From Streptomyces europaeiscabiei (lineage in GTDB: Bacteria > Actinomycetota > Actinomycetes > Streptomycetales > Streptomycetaceae), in contig NZ_LRTR01000688.1 in assembly GCF_001550375.1 (NCBI RefSeq), positions 1 through 64,000 on the forward strand: a stretch of 64,000 nt of DNA. Direction: 5' to 3'. This document shows positions 44,669-53,579 of this stretch, one piece after another (within the stretch, counting starts at the first letter, position 1; every line of letters begins with the position of its first letter). The position numbers and the translations under genes were made by a program. The notes below the pieces were generated by a model. That model did no database searches. It saw only the letters and a program-made list of their open reading frames with translations, and was not told where the DNA came from.

Positions 44669-45292
44669 GTGAAAACCTCAATGCGCAGAGCGGTACAGGC
44701 CGTCGTGACGACCGCGGCACTGGGCGCGGCGACCGTACTGTCGGCCGGCCAGGCGCACGCCGCGACCGGTGTGCGGGTGGACTCGGTTCGCATCCACGTC
44801 AACGCCGTGGCAGGGAAGGCGAACGATCTTTCCGTCACCCGGTCCGGCAACACGGTCACCATCAGCGACGGCGGCGACGCCGTCACCGCGGGATCCGGGT
44901 GCGCCCAGGTCGACCGTGACACCGTCACCTGTCCGTACGACAGCCGCACCCTCACTCTCGGGATGGGGGACCTCGGTGACATGGTCCTCGTGACGGGCAA
45001 CCTGCCCGTCAACATCAACGGCGGCACGGGCGACGACATCATCACGATCGACTACACCGCCACCGCGCAGACCTTCCTGGACGGTCAGGGCGGGCACGAC
45101 ACCATCTTCGGCGGCGCCGGGGTCGACAACATCACCGGTGGGGCCGGAGACGACATCATGTTCGGCAGAAACGGCGACGACCGCCTCACCGCCGGTGACT
45201 CCACGGCCGGCAACGACCGCTCCTACGGAGACGCCGGCACCGACACCTGCACCGGGGACGCCAACGACCTCAAGGACAGCTGCGAACGCTGA
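44669..45292 (+). CDS. Secreted RTX-like calcium-binding repeat protein
   Basis: 207 residues with a cleavable signal peptide (MRRAVQAVVTTAALGAATVL, ending AHAA). The mature part folds as beta strands ending in nonapeptide RTX repeats GGTGDDIIT, GGAGVDNITG, GGAGDDIMFG and GNDRSYGDAG, which bind Ca2+ in a parallel roll. It is far shorter than toxins of this class, so a small wall-associated or matrix protein is likelier. GTG 44669 follows GGAGGAG, placing the signal peptide at the N-terminus. Single gene ending in a strong hairpin. Confidence 0.83.
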   Translation: MKTSMRRAVQAVVTTAALGAATVLSAGQAHAATGVRVDSVRIHVNAVAGKANDLSVTRSGNTVTISDGGDAVTAGSGCAQVDRDTVTCPYDSRTLTLGMGDLGDMVLVTGNLPVNINGGTGDDIITIDYTATAQTFLDGQGGHDTIFGGAGVDNITGGAGDDIMFGRNGDDRLTAGDSTAGNDRSYGDAGTDTCTGDANDLKDSCER

Positions 45293-45306
45293 CCGACTCG
45301 CCTCCG

Positions 45307-45352
45307 GCCTGCCCTGGCGGGGACCCTGCGGAGGGTCTCCGCCAGGGCAGGC
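45307..45352. terminator. Strong bidirectional hairpin terminator
   Basis: A stem of about 21 pairs with one G-U pair and a GCGG loop. Left arm 45307-45327 and right arm 45332-45352 hold CCTGCCCTGGCGG and CCGCCAGGGCAGG. It separates the RTX-like gene from the convergent LacI gene. Confidence 0.85.
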
Positions 45353-45415
45353 TCCACCCACGACGCATCCCCGATCCCGGCGGTCACCTGGGCCGTGCCC
45401 GACACGCCTCCAGGG

Positions 45416-46447
45416 TCACGCCCGCTGCAGAACCGGAGCAGGCCGCTCCCCCGACCCCCGGATGATGAGGCGGGTGGGAACCGTGACGGTGCGGGCGCGC
45501 GAGCGGTCCCCGTCCAGGCGGGCCAGAGCGGTGGTCGCGGCGGTCCTGCCGATCTCCTCAGGGTCCTGGGCGACGACGCTCAAGGCGGGTTCGAGTGCCT
45601 CGGCGAGGGCCACGTCGTCGAAGGCGACGACAGCGACGTCCTTGCGGCCGGTGCGGGCCAGTTCGGTCACTATCCCCAGCGCGACGATGTTGTTGCCTGC
45701 GAACAGGGCGGTGGGAGGGTCGGCCAGGCCCAGCAGTTGGGACGTGGCGGCGGAGGCACCGTGCTGGTCGTGGGCGTTGGTGACCAGGGCGCGATCGTAG
45801 GGGATCTCGCTCTCCTGCAGCGCCGAGCGGTAGCCCGCCAGACGTTCGCGGCGGGTGTAGAGCTTGGCGGGCAGGTCGCCGATGAAGCCGATGCGCCGGT
45901 GCCCGTGGGCGACCAGGTGCGCGACGCCGTCGTGGGCGCCCGTGCGGTTGGTGCTGACCACACTGTCCGTGGCCAGGCCCGAACCCGGGCGGTCGAGGAA
46001 GACGACGGGCAGGCCGGCGGCGCGGTGGGACTTGAGGTGGGAGTGTTCGGCGCCGACGGAGGGCACGACCATCAGGATGCTGATGCGGCGCGCGAGGAAC
46101 TTGTCCGTCAGCGCGCGTTCACGGTCGGGGTCGTCCGCGGAGGAACCCATGAGCAGGGTCAGGCCGCGGTCGCGGACGGTGTCCTCGATGCTGCTGGCCA
46201 CGGCTCCGAAGAAGGGGTTGCCGAGGTCGGGGATGACCAGGCCGACGGTGGTGTCGGGTCCACCGACGCGGATGTTGCGGGCCATGAGGTTCGGCTGGAA
46301 GCCGAGCTTGGCCACGGCGGCCAGGACCTGTTCCCGGGTCTGGGCCGAGGCGGGTCCGTCCTCGTTGAGGACGCGGGAGACGGTTTTGGCGCTGACGCCC
46401 ACTTCTCGGGCGACGTCGGCCAGGGTGGGGCGGCGGTTGGCTGCCAT
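45416..46447 (-). CDS. LacI-family repressor, probable fructan/fructose regulator
   Basis: 343 residues. The helix-turn-helix is at residues 8-28, TLADVAREVGVSAKTVSRVL, with the hinge FQPNLMARNIRVG; the rest is the periplasmic-binding-protein-like effector domain ending TRLIIRGSGERP. It is encoded 82 bases downstream of the sugar transporter operon on the same strand, and the paired TGTCATCGTTGAC sites at 49602 and 50834 fit a LacI-type operator, so it is the best candidate to repress transporter, kinase and levanase genes. Fructose or a phosphate of it may be the inducer, by inference. AGGAG lies 12 bases before ATG 46447. Confidence 0.85.
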   Translation of the reverse strand: MAANRRPTLADVAREVGVSAKTVSRVLNEDGPASAQTREQVLAAVAKLGFQPNLMARNIRVGGPDTTVGLVIPDLGNPFFGAVASSIEDTVRDRGLTLLMGSSADDPDRERALTDKFLARRISILMVVPSVGAEHSHLKSHRAAGLPVVFLDRPGSGLATDSVVSTNRTGAHDGVAHLVAHGHRRIGFIGDLPAKLYTRRERLAGYRSALQESEIPYDRALVTNAHDQHGASAATSQLLGLADPPTALFAGNNIVALGIVTELARTGRKDVAVVAFDDVALAEALEPALSVVAQDPEEIGRTAATTALARLDGDRSRARTVTVPTRLIIRGSGERPAPVLQRA

Positions 46448-46529
46448 GGAGGAAACGGTCTCCTGTGCTCGTCACTCACAGGCTCCGGACACGGCCTGGG
46501 CCGGAACCTGTGAGTGCTTCAGTCGTACG

Positions 46530-47366
46530 TCAGTTGGCCTGGACTCCGGCGGCCTTGGCCGCCGCGGAATCCGCCACGACAGTATCTCCGGCCGCGTCGA
46601 CCGTGAGCGCGCCGGTCATGATGGCGACGACCTCCGCCATGGAGTAGTCGGAGGGCTTGATCACGGCGGCGCGCCTGCCGAGCCGGTGGACGTGGATCCG
46701 GTCGGCGATCTCGAAGACGTGCGGCATGTTGTGGCTGATCAGGACGACCGGCATGCCCTTGTCCCGGACGCGGCGGATGAGGTCGAGGACCTGGCCGGAC
46801 TCCTTGACGCCGAGGGCGGCGGTGGGTTCGTCCATGACGACGACGCTGCGGGCCCAGGCGACGGAACGGGCGACGGCGACGGCCTGCCGCTGTCCGCCGG
46901 AGAGGGTCTCGACCGACTGGGTCAGCGAGCGCAGGCCGATCTTCAGGTCGGCCATGTGTTCGGCGGCCTCTTCGCGCATGCGCTTCTTGTCGAGCATGCG
47001 GAAGACACTGCCGAGGACGCCGGAGCGGCGCAGTTCGCGTCCGAGGAACATGTTGGAGGCGATGTCCATGGAGGCGGCCACGGCCAGGTCCTGATAGACC
47101 GTCTCGATGCCATGGGCGCGTGCGCTCTGCGGTCCGGAGAAGGTGATGGGTCGGCCGTTGAGGCGTATCTCGCCCTCGTCCGGGGTCACCGCGCCGGTGA
47201 GGGCCTTGATCAGGCTGGTCTTGCCGGCTCCGTTGTCGCCGATGACAGCGAGGACCTCGCCGGGCAGCAGGTCGAAGTCGGCACCGTCGATGGCGGTGAC
47301 CTGGCCGTAGCGCTTGACCAGACCGCGGGCCTGCAGCACGGGCGTGGGAGAGGAGGTGGCGGTCAT
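46530..47366 (-). CDS. Sugar ABC transporter ATPase (FrcA type)
   Basis: 278 residues, a single ABC domain: Walker A AVIGDNGAGKTSLI, signature ETLSGGQRQAVAVAR and Walker B SVVVMDEPTAALG. Single-domain ATPases of this kind serve CUT2-like sugar importers such as FrcBCA for fructose; the two-domain RbsA type is not what is seen. The Ala/Val-rich C-terminal tail is unremarkable. ATG 47364-47366 overlaps the permease stop as ATGA. Last gene of the binding-protein, permease, ATPase operon. Confidence 0.87.
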   Translation of the reverse strand: MTATSSPTPVLQARGLVKRYGQVTAIDGADFDLLPGEVLAVIGDNGAGKTSLIKALTGAVTPDEGEIRLNGRPITFSGPQSARAHGIETVYQDLAVAASMDIASNMFLGRELRRSGVLGSVFRMLDKKRMREEAAEHMADLKIGLRSLTQSVETLSGGQRQAVAVARSVAWARSVVVMDEPTAALGVKESGQVLDLIRRVRDKGMPVVLISHNMPHVFEIADRIHVHRLGRRAAVIKPSDYSMAEVVAIMTGALTVDAAGDTVVADSAAAKAAGVQAN

Positions 47367-48376
47367 CGGGCCTTCTTCCGGGAGAGCTGGTCGACGGTCA
47401 CCGCGAGGATCACCAGGACACCGGTGATCAGGGTCTGGTAGATGGAGGCGACGCCCATCAGCTGCAGGCCGTTGCGGAAGACACCGACGATGAGGACGCC
47501 GATGAAGGTGCCCAGGACCGATCCGCGGCCGCCGAAGAGGCTGGTGCCGCCGAGGACCACGGCGGTGATGCTGTCGAGGTTGTCGGTCTGCCCGGCCTGC
47601 GGGTCGCCGACTCCGGTGCGGGAGATGAGCAGGACGGCGGCGATGCCGTAGAGGAGGCCGGCCACGGTGTACACGCCGATGGTCAGGCGGGAGGTGCGGA
47701 TGCCGTTCAGGCGTGCCGCTTCCGGGCTGTTGCCCAGCGCGTAGACGTGCCGGCCCCAGCCGGTGCTGCTCAACGCGTAGGCGAGGAGGAGGAACAGGGC
47801 GATGGTGACCAGGGAGCCGTAGGTGATGTCGGTGTTGCCGAGGGGGAAGGTCTGCCCGAGGGCGGTGAGGGGGCCGGGCAGGTTGGTGACCGTCTGTTCC
47901 TCGGAGTAGATGTGGGTCAGCGCGAACGCCACGTTGAGCATGCCGAGGGTGACGATGAAGGGCGGCAGCGGGATCTTCTGCACCAGCAGCCCGTTGAGCA
48001 GCCCGAAGCCGCCGCAGACGACCAGGCCCAGGGCGATGGCCGCGAGTGGGGGCAGGGAGCCCTCGGCGGCCATCTTGGCGATCATGATGCTGCCGAACGC
48101 CATCACGGCTCCGCACGACAGGTCGATGCCCGCCGTGAGGATGATCAGGGTCTGTCCGATGGCGAGGGTGCCGACGACCATGACCTGCTGCACGATCAGC
48201 GAGAAGTTGCCGCCGGTGAGGAACTGGTCGGTCGAGAGGGCGAAGAAGGCGCAGGCCAACAGGAGGGCGACCAGGGGGCCGGTGGTCGGTGCCGTGAGCA
48301 GTCGGCGGGCCGTGGTCGGTGCTTTGAGCTCGGCGTACGGCGAGGACGTGCCCGGGGGTGTGGTCGTGGCTGTCAT
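47363..48376 (-). CDS. Sugar ABC transporter permease (FrcC/RbsC type)
   Basis: 337-residue integral membrane protein of the BPD_transp_2 family. Landmarks are LAIGQTLIILTAGIDLSCGA, the highly conserved GIDLS motif of ribose/fructose permeases, and AVVLGGTSLFGGRGSVLGTF near the C-terminus. Around ten helices are predicted. ATG 48376 is 147 bases after the binding-protein gene, separated by a hairpin (48440-48480), and the stop overlaps the ATPase start. The 25-residue Pro/Thr-rich N-terminus is cytosolic. Confidence 0.87.
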   Translation of the reverse strand: MTATTTPPGTSSPYAELKAPTTARRLLTAPTTGPLVALLLACAFFALSTDQFLTGGNFSLIVQQVMVVGTLAIGQTLIILTAGIDLSCGAVMAFGSIMIAKMAAEGSLPPLAAIALGLVVCGGFGLLNGLLVQKIPLPPFIVTLGMLNVAFALTHIYSEEQTVTNLPGPLTALGQTFPLGNTDITYGSLVTIALFLLLAYALSSTGWGRHVYALGNSPEAARLNGIRTSRLTIGVYTVAGLLYGIAAVLLISRTGVGDPQAGQTDNLDSITAVVLGGTSLFGGRGSVLGTFIGVLIVGVFRNGLQLMGVASIYQTLITGVLVILAVTVDQLSRKKAR

Positions 48377-48439
48377 GCGAAGTCCTTGTCGGAAGACAGA
48401 AGTCGTTGCCCGCCCTGGTCGGAGGGCACGAGGACAAGC

Positions 48440-48480
48440 GGGCGGCCGTCCCCCGGTCAGGGAGGAAGGGACGGCCGCCC
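48440..48480. terminator. Intercistronic 13-bp hairpin in the sugar-transporter operon
   Basis: GGGCGGCCGTCCC (48440-48452) and GGGACGGCCGCCC (48468-48480) pair perfectly with a 15-base loop. The hairpin stands just after the binding-protein stop and before the permease gene. It probably lowers read-through and protects the upstream message, giving more binding protein than membrane subunits. Confidence 0.65.
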
Positions 48481-48523
48481 CGCTGAGGGGAGAGGCGGAG
48501 TCGTGCGGGCCTCAGGGGGCGGC

Positions 48524-49540
48524 TCAGCCCCAGCAGTTCTCCAGGCCGTATCCGGTGTCCTTGGACGTGACCCCGTCCAGTGCCTTGTCGGTGATCAGGG
48601 TGACGCCCGTGTCGGTGTATCCGGACGCCTTCTTGCCGTCCTTGGCGTACGTCACCACGGCCTTGACGCCCTCGGAGGCCATCTTCAGCGGGTACTGCTG
48701 CGAGGTGGCGGCGATCTTTCCGTCCTTGACCGCCTGGGTCCCGGTGCAGCCGCCGTCGACGGAGACGATCAGGACGTCCTTCTCCCGGCCCTTGGCCTTG
48801 AGCGCGGTGTAGGCGCCCAGCGCGGCGGGCTCGTTGATCGTGTAGACGACGTTGATGTCCGGCTCCTTCTGGAGACAGTTCTCCATCGCCGTCTGGCCCT
48901 TGGCCTGGTCGCCGCCGGTGTCCTGGGCGCAGGCGACGTCCTTCTCGGTGGCGCCGAAGCCCTTGAGGAAGCCGTTGTGCCGCTGGACGCCGACGGAGAC
49001 ACCCGGTGCGAGGTCGAGGGCGGCTATCTTCGCGGTCTTGCCCTTCATGGCGGCCTTGGCGTACTCGCCGATCAGCTCGCCCGCCTTGAGGTTGTCGGTG
49101 GCGAAGAGGGCGTCGACCGCGCTCTCCGGTTCGGTCGGGGTGTCCAGGGCGATGACCAGGACGCCCTTGGCCTTGGCCTTCTCGATCGCGGGCACGATGG
49201 CCTTGGAGTCGCTCGGGGTGATCAGGATGCCCTTCACGCCGGCGGCGACCATGTTCTCGATGGCCGTGACCTGACCGGCGTTGTCGCCGTCGAACTTGCC
49301 GGCCGCCGTCATCAGCTTGACGCCCTCGGCCTCCGCGGCCTTCTCGGCGCCCTCCTTCATCTTCACGAAGAACGGGTTGGTGTCGGTCTTGGTGATCAGA
49401 CCGACCTTGACCTCGCCCGAATCGGAGCCGGAGGACGTCGATCCGGAGCCGGATCCGCAGGCCGTCAGGGTGAGCGCCGCGACACCCGCGACAGCAGCGG
49501 TTCTGATGAGGGAGGAGGACAGGCGAGTGGTGCGAGACAT
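48524..49540 (-). CDS. Sugar-binding lipoprotein (FrcB type)
   Basis: 338 residues of the LacI-like periplasmic binding fold. The signal peptide SSLIRTAAVAGVAALTLTAC ends in lipobox LTAC. The mature domain begins VKVGLITKTDTNPFFVKMKE, the typical sugar-binding start, and continues GILITPSDSKAIVPAIEKAK and VIALDTPTEPESAVDALFAT. Fructose or fructooligosaccharide is the likely ligand because of the neighbouring levanase and fructokinase, but nothing in the pocket proves it. ATG 49538-49540 has AGGAG 6 bases upstream. First gene of the transporter operon, divergent from the PfkB gene across the operator at 49602-49631. Confidence 0.86.
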   Translation of the reverse strand: MSRTTRLSSSLIRTAAVAGVAALTLTACGSGSGSTSSGSDSGEVKVGLITKTDTNPFFVKMKEGAEKAAEAEGVKLMTAAGKFDGDNAGQVTAIENMVAAGVKGILITPSDSKAIVPAIEKAKAKGVLVIALDTPTEPESAVDALFATDNLKAGELIGEYAKAAMKGKTAKIAALDLAPGVSVGVQRHNGFLKGFGATEKDVACAQDTGGDQAKGQTAMENCLQKEPDINVVYTINEPAALGAYTALKAKGREKDVLIVSVDGGCTGTQAVKDGKIAATSQQYPLKMASEGVKAVVTYAKDGKKASGYTDTGVTLITDKALDGVTSKDTGYGLENCWG

Positions 49541-49601
49541 GATCGACTCCTGTGGGATAGCGGGCGGCACGGGGCCGGATACTGAGCATGCCGTCCGGGA
49601 G

Positions 49602-49631
49602 TGTCATCGTTGACTTATGTCATCGTTGACA
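49602..49631. promoter_or_regulatory. Paired LacI-type operator in the transporter / PfkB divergent promoter
   Basis: TGTCATCGTTGAC occurs at 49602-49614 and again at 49618-49630, exactly 16 bases apart; the second copy continues to A, making the dyad TGTCA-TCGT-TGACA. It lies 62 bases from the binding-protein start and 159 from the PfkB start. The same paired motif, inverted, stands before the levanase gene. Confidence 0.75.
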
Positions 49632-49789
49632 CTGCCTGGCGAGGATGATGGACTCCGTCTCCCGGAAACGTCAATGCCCTGCGACCGTCACAAATCGGCA
49701 ACGCCCGCAACGCCCGCGGCCGTCGCCCGCCGGTAGCCTCGCCACGACAGGTCCGGTCTGCCCGTTCGTTCGTCAGAGAAGAGCAGCCC

Positions 49790-50752
49790 ATGAGCCCGCG
49801 TCAGATCACCGTCCTGGGAGAGTGCGTCGCGGACGCCTTCGCCGAACCCTCGAACACCTCGAACGAACTCGCCCTGCGTGTACTGCCGGGCGGCGGACCT
49901 GCGAACACGGCAGTGGCCCTGGCACGGCTCGGCACCCCGGCCCGCTTCCTCGCACGCCTGTCCGGCGATGTGTTCGGCCGCCTCTTCCGGGCCCACCTGG
50001 AGGCGTCCGGGGTGGACCTGTCGAGTGCCGTACAGGCCGCCGAGCCCAGCACCCTGGCCGTGGCGGAACTGGATTCCCAGGGGCAGGCCGCGTTCTCCTT
50101 CCACGCGCAGAACACGGCCGACTGGCAGTGGACGGCCGGGGAACTGGCACGGGTGGACCTGTCCGACACCGCCTGCGTGCACACCGGGTCGCTGGCCCTG
50201 GTCCGGGAGCCCGGCGCGGCGGCGGTGGAGGACTTCCTCGCGGCGGCCGCCCCCGGCGTGACCGTCAGCATCGACCCCAATGTCCGGCCACTGCTGGTGC
50301 ACCCCGACGTATACCGCGCCCGGCTGGCTCACTGGTGCGCCCTCGCCGATGTGCTCCGGCTGAGCGAGGACGACCTGGAGCTGCTGCTGCCGGGCACCCC
50401 GCCCGAGCAGGCGTGCGACCTGTGGCACGCGGCGGGGGCGCGGCTCGTCGTGATCACGCGGGGTGCCGACGGTGTGCTGGCCTCGCTCGACGGCGAACGG
50501 ATCCAGGTGCCCGCCGTGGCGACGACCGTCGCCGACACGGTCGGGGCCGGGGACTCCTTCACCGCCGGGCTGTTGCACCACCTCGGCAGCCGCGGCCTGC
50601 TGGGCGGCCGACTGACGGGACTCGGCGTCGGTGACGTCGCGGAAGCGTGCCGGTTCGCCGTCCGGGTAGCGGCCCTGACCTGCTCGGTCGCCGGACCCAA
50701 TCCCCCGTGGGAGAGCCAGCTGACGCAGCTGGCCACCGCGGACCAGGCGTGA
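49790..50752 (+). CDS. PfkB-family sugar kinase, probable fructokinase
   Basis: 320 residues. It opens ITVLGECVADAFAEP, then shows RVLPGGGPANTAVALARLG (first PfkB signature) and the catalytic second signature DTVGAGDSFTAGLLHHLG, with the Asp of GAGD as base. Expected to phosphorylate fructose released by the levanase and imported by the neighbouring transporter. ATG 49790 follows AGAGAAGAG. It is divergent from the transporter operon and shares its operator region. An alternative is a related ribo- or adenosine kinase, but the context argues for fructose. Confidence 0.85.
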   Translation: MSPRQITVLGECVADAFAEPSNTSNELALRVLPGGGPANTAVALARLGTPARFLARLSGDVFGRLFRAHLEASGVDLSSAVQAAEPSTLAVAELDSQGQAAFSFHAQNTADWQWTAGELARVDLSDTACVHTGSLALVREPGAAAVEDFLAAAAPGVTVSIDPNVRPLLVHPDVYRARLAHWCALADVLRLSEDDLELLLPGTPPEQACDLWHAAGARLVVITRGADGVLASLDGERIQVPAVATTVADTVGAGDSFTAGLLHHLGSRGLLGGRLTGLGVGDVAEACRFAVRVAALTCSVAGPNPPWESQLTQLATADQA

Positions 50753-50833
50753 CGGGCATGCGAGCCTAGGCGGACGTTACGGCCGAACCCGTTGACGCGT
50801 CGGCCGGATTCCCCCCATCATCGGGCAGTCGAT

Positions 50834-50862
50834 GACATCGATGACACAAGTCAACGATGACA
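50834..50862. promoter_or_regulatory. Paired LacI-type operator upstream of the levanase gene
   Basis: GTCAACGATGACA (50850-50862) is the exact reverse complement of the TGTCATCGTTGAC box at 49602, and GACATCGATGACA (50834-50846) is a close copy 16 bases away. A further partial copy, GTCGATGACA, starts at 50828. The spacing equals that of the transporter operator. Confidence 0.7.
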
Positions 50863-50970
50863 TTCTCGGTCGGGCGCCGTGGACGACGGCCCCGACAAGA
50901 CGTCACTTCCGGCTGGTCCGCGCCGGGCATCGAGCGCGGCCGCCCGGACGGCCGCAGCACAGGAGACCTC

Positions 50971-53532
50971 ATGAGCTCTGGACGTGTACCCGGGCATGCC
51001 CGCATACGGATGATCGCGGCGGTGGCGACCGTCTGCGCCCTGTCCGCAGCCCCGTTGGCCCCCCAGGCCGTCGCCGCCGACACCCCTGCGTACTCCGAGA
51101 CCTACCGGCCCCAGTTCCACTTCACTCCGGAGAAGAACTGGATGAACGATCCCAACGGGCTCGTGTACTACGAGGGCGAGTACCACCTCTTCTACCAGTA
51201 CAACCCGAACGGGAACTCCTGGGGCGACATGTCCTGGGGACACGCGGTGAGCAAGGACCTCGTGCACTGGAAGGAGCTGCCGCTCGCCCTGTCGCACGAC
51301 GACGAGGAGATGGTGTTCTCCGGCAGCGCGGTCGTCGACCGGGACAACACCACCGGGTTCGGCACGAAGGAGAACCCGGCCATGGTGGCGATCTACACCA
51401 GTCACGCCAAGGACACGGGCGTCCAAGCCCAGTCGCTCGCCTACAGCACCGACCGCGGCCGGACCTGGACCAGGTACCAGGGCAATCCCGTCCTCGACAT
51501 CGGCTCCAAGGAATTCCGCGACCCCAAGGTCCAGTGGTACGCGCCCACCAAGAGCTGGCTGATGACGGTGTCGCTGTCCACCGAGCACAAGGTGCGGTTC
51601 TACTCGTCCAAGAACCTCAAGGACTGGACGCTGCAGAGCGAGTTCGGACCGGCCGGCGCGACCGGCGGTGTGTGGGAGTGCCCCGACCTGTTCCCCCTCG
51701 CGGTCGACGGGAACAAGAAGAAGATCAAGTGGGTCCTGGTCGTCAACATCAACCCCGGTGGTATCGCCGGTGGTTCGGCCGCCCAGTACTTCGTCGGCGA
51801 CTTCGACGGCAAGAAGTTCACCGCCGACGACAAGGGCACCTACACCCCGCCCACCGGCACGGTGGTGCAGGACTTCGAGAACGCCGACTTCGGTACGTGG
51901 ACGACGACCGGCACCGCCTTCGGCGACGGACCGGCGGCCGGGGCGGTGGCCGGGCAGGGGACCGTCGACGGCTTCGACGGCAAGGGCCTCGCCAACAGCT
52001 TCCACTCCGGTGACGGCACGACCGGCACCCTCACCTCACCCGAGTTCACCGTCGACAGCCCCTACCTGAACTTCAAGATCGGCGGTGGACGTCACCCGCA
52101 CGAGTCCGGAACCGTCATGGAGCAGGGACCGCCGCCCGAGGGCACGGTCCTCGCCGACTTCGAAGGCGGCAGCTACGGCGACTGGACGACGACCGGAGAC
52201 GCCTTCGGCTCGGCACCGGCCACCGGCACCCTCCCCAACCAGCAGGAAGTCTCCGGATTCCTGGGCGACGGCCTGGTCAACAGTTACCTGGACGGCGATA
52301 CCGCGACCGGCACCCTCACCTCACCCGAATTCACCATCGACAGGAAACACCTCAACTTCCTCATCGGCGGCGGCAACCATCCCGCCGGTTCCGCCGACCC
52401 GACCGCCATCGAACTCGTCGTCGACGGCGAAGTGGTGCGCAGCGCCACCGGAAAGGACGGCGAGGCGCTCAACTGGGCCTCCTGGGACATCGGCGACCTC
52501 GCCGGCAAGCGGGCGCGGATCCGGATCGTCGACGACAACACCGGCGGCTGGGGCCACCTCAACGTCGACCACATCATGCTGTCCGACACCCGGGCCCAGC
52601 CCGTCTCCCAGGAGACGGCCGTCAACCTGATCGTCGACGGTCAGGTCGTCGGCAGCGCCACCGGCGCCAACAGCGAAACCCTGGACTGGGCCTCCTTCGA
52701 CCTGCGTCCCTACGCGGGCGAAAGGGCGAAGATCCAGATCGTCGACATGAACAACGCCGGCTGGGGCCACATCCTGGCCGACCGGTTCACCGAAGCCGAC
52801 GCCGCCGCCAAGTCCGTCGTGCAGCGCGCCGACTGGGCCGACTACGGCAAGGACTACTACGCCGCCGTGTCCTGGGAGGACGCCCCGGACGGCAAGCGGT
52901 ACATGGTCGGCTGGATGAGCAACTGGGACTACAGCGGTGCCGTTCCCACCTCCCCCTGGCGCGGCGCGCAGAGCGTCCCCCGGGAGATGGCCCTGCGCAC
53001 GGTGAACGGCCGGATCCAGCTGGTCAGCAATCCGGTCGACGCCCTGGAGTCCCTGCGGCAGCCGCACGCGGTGTCCGCGTCCGACGTCACCGTCAAGGAC
53101 ACCTTCAAGGCCCTGATCGGCCCCGCGGCCCAGGGCAAAGCCCTCGACATCCAAGCGACCTTCTCCCTCGAGGACGCCGACCGCTTCGGCCTGAAGGTCC
53201 GCACGGGCGCGAACGGCGAGGAGACCGTGATCGGCTACGACACCACGACGCAGGAGCTGTACGTCGACCGCACCCACTCCGGCGCCGTCGACTTCAACAG
53301 CACCTTCCCCGGTATCCAGACAGCACCGCTGAAGGCCAAGAACGGCAAGGTCAAGCTGCGGATCCTCGTCGACTGGTCCTCCGTCGAGGTCTTCGGCGGC
53401 AACGGCGAAGCGGTGATCACCGACCAGATCTTCCCCGACCCCGCCAGCCAGGGAGTGCAGGTCTTCGCCGAGAACGGCACGGTGAAGCTCGACAAGGCCG
53501 TCGTCTGGCACCTCGACTCCGCCCACGGCTGA
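50971..53532 (+). CDS. Secreted GH32 levanase/fructanase with internal duplicated insert
   Basis: 853 residues with a signal peptide (MIAAVATVCALSAAPLAPQA). The GH32 five-blade propeller has the nucleophile Asp60 in WMNDPNG, the RDP motif with Asp184 (EFRDPKV) and acid/base Glu236 in WECPDLF. About residues 297-615 form a large insert inside the catalytic domain. It consists of two copies of a DFE-G-W-TTTG-AFG to GGG-HP unit and two copies of a VDG-V-SATG to NN-GWGH unit. Catalytic-domain sequence resumes at DWADYGKDYYAAVSWED, and the C-terminal beta-sandwich follows to the end. ATG 50971 has AGGAG upstream. It hydrolyses fructans or sucrose outside the cell, feeding the transporter. Confidence 0.9.
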   Translation: MSSGRVPGHARIRMIAAVATVCALSAAPLAPQAVAADTPAYSETYRPQFHFTPEKNWMNDPNGLVYYEGEYHLFYQYNPNGNSWGDMSWGHAVSKDLVHWKELPLALSHDDEEMVFSGSAVVDRDNTTGFGTKENPAMVAIYTSHAKDTGVQAQSLAYSTDRGRTWTRYQGNPVLDIGSKEFRDPKVQWYAPTKSWLMTVSLSTEHKVRFYSSKNLKDWTLQSEFGPAGATGGVWECPDLFPLAVDGNKKKIKWVLVVNINPGGIAGGSAAQYFVGDFDGKKFTADDKGTYTPPTGTVVQDFENADFGTWTTTGTAFGDGPAAGAVAGQGTVDGFDGKGLANSFHSGDGTTGTLTSPEFTVDSPYLNFKIGGGRHPHESGTVMEQGPPPEGTVLADFEGGSYGDWTTTGDAFGSAPATGTLPNQQEVSGFLGDGLVNSYLDGDTATGTLTSPEFTIDRKHLNFLIGGGNHPAGSADPTAIELVVDGEVVRSATGKDGEALNWASWDIGDLAGKRARIRIVDDNTGGWGHLNVDHIMLSDTRAQPVSQETAVNLIVDGQVVGSATGANSETLDWASFDLRPYAGERAKIQIVDMNNAGWGHILADRFTEADAAAKSVVQRADWADYGKDYYAAVSWEDAPDGKRYMVGWMSNWDYSGAVPTSPWRGAQSVPREMALRTVNGRIQLVSNPVDALESLRQPHAVSASDVTVKDTFKALIGPAAQGKALDIQATFSLEDADRFGLKVRTGANGEETVIGYDTTTQELYVDRTHSGAVDFNSTFPGIQTAPLKAKNGKVKLRILVDWSSVEVFGGNGEAVITDQIFPDPASQGVQVFAENGTVKLDKAVVWHLDSAHG

Positions 53533-53579
53533 TCCCCGCCCCGACCTGAAGGACACCCCACCGTGAAGGACACCTCACC

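Noticed and set aside
47747..49585. Plus-strand open frame of 612 codons
   Set aside because: Antisense to the permease and binding-protein genes of the sugar transporter.
47367..49607. Minus-strand frame that extends the sugar ATPase upstream to more than 1000 residues
   Set aside because: It is the shadow of the permease and binding-protein genes; the ATPase has its own ATG at 47366 overlapping the permease stop, and the extension is Arg/Gly/Pro/His-rich with no fold.
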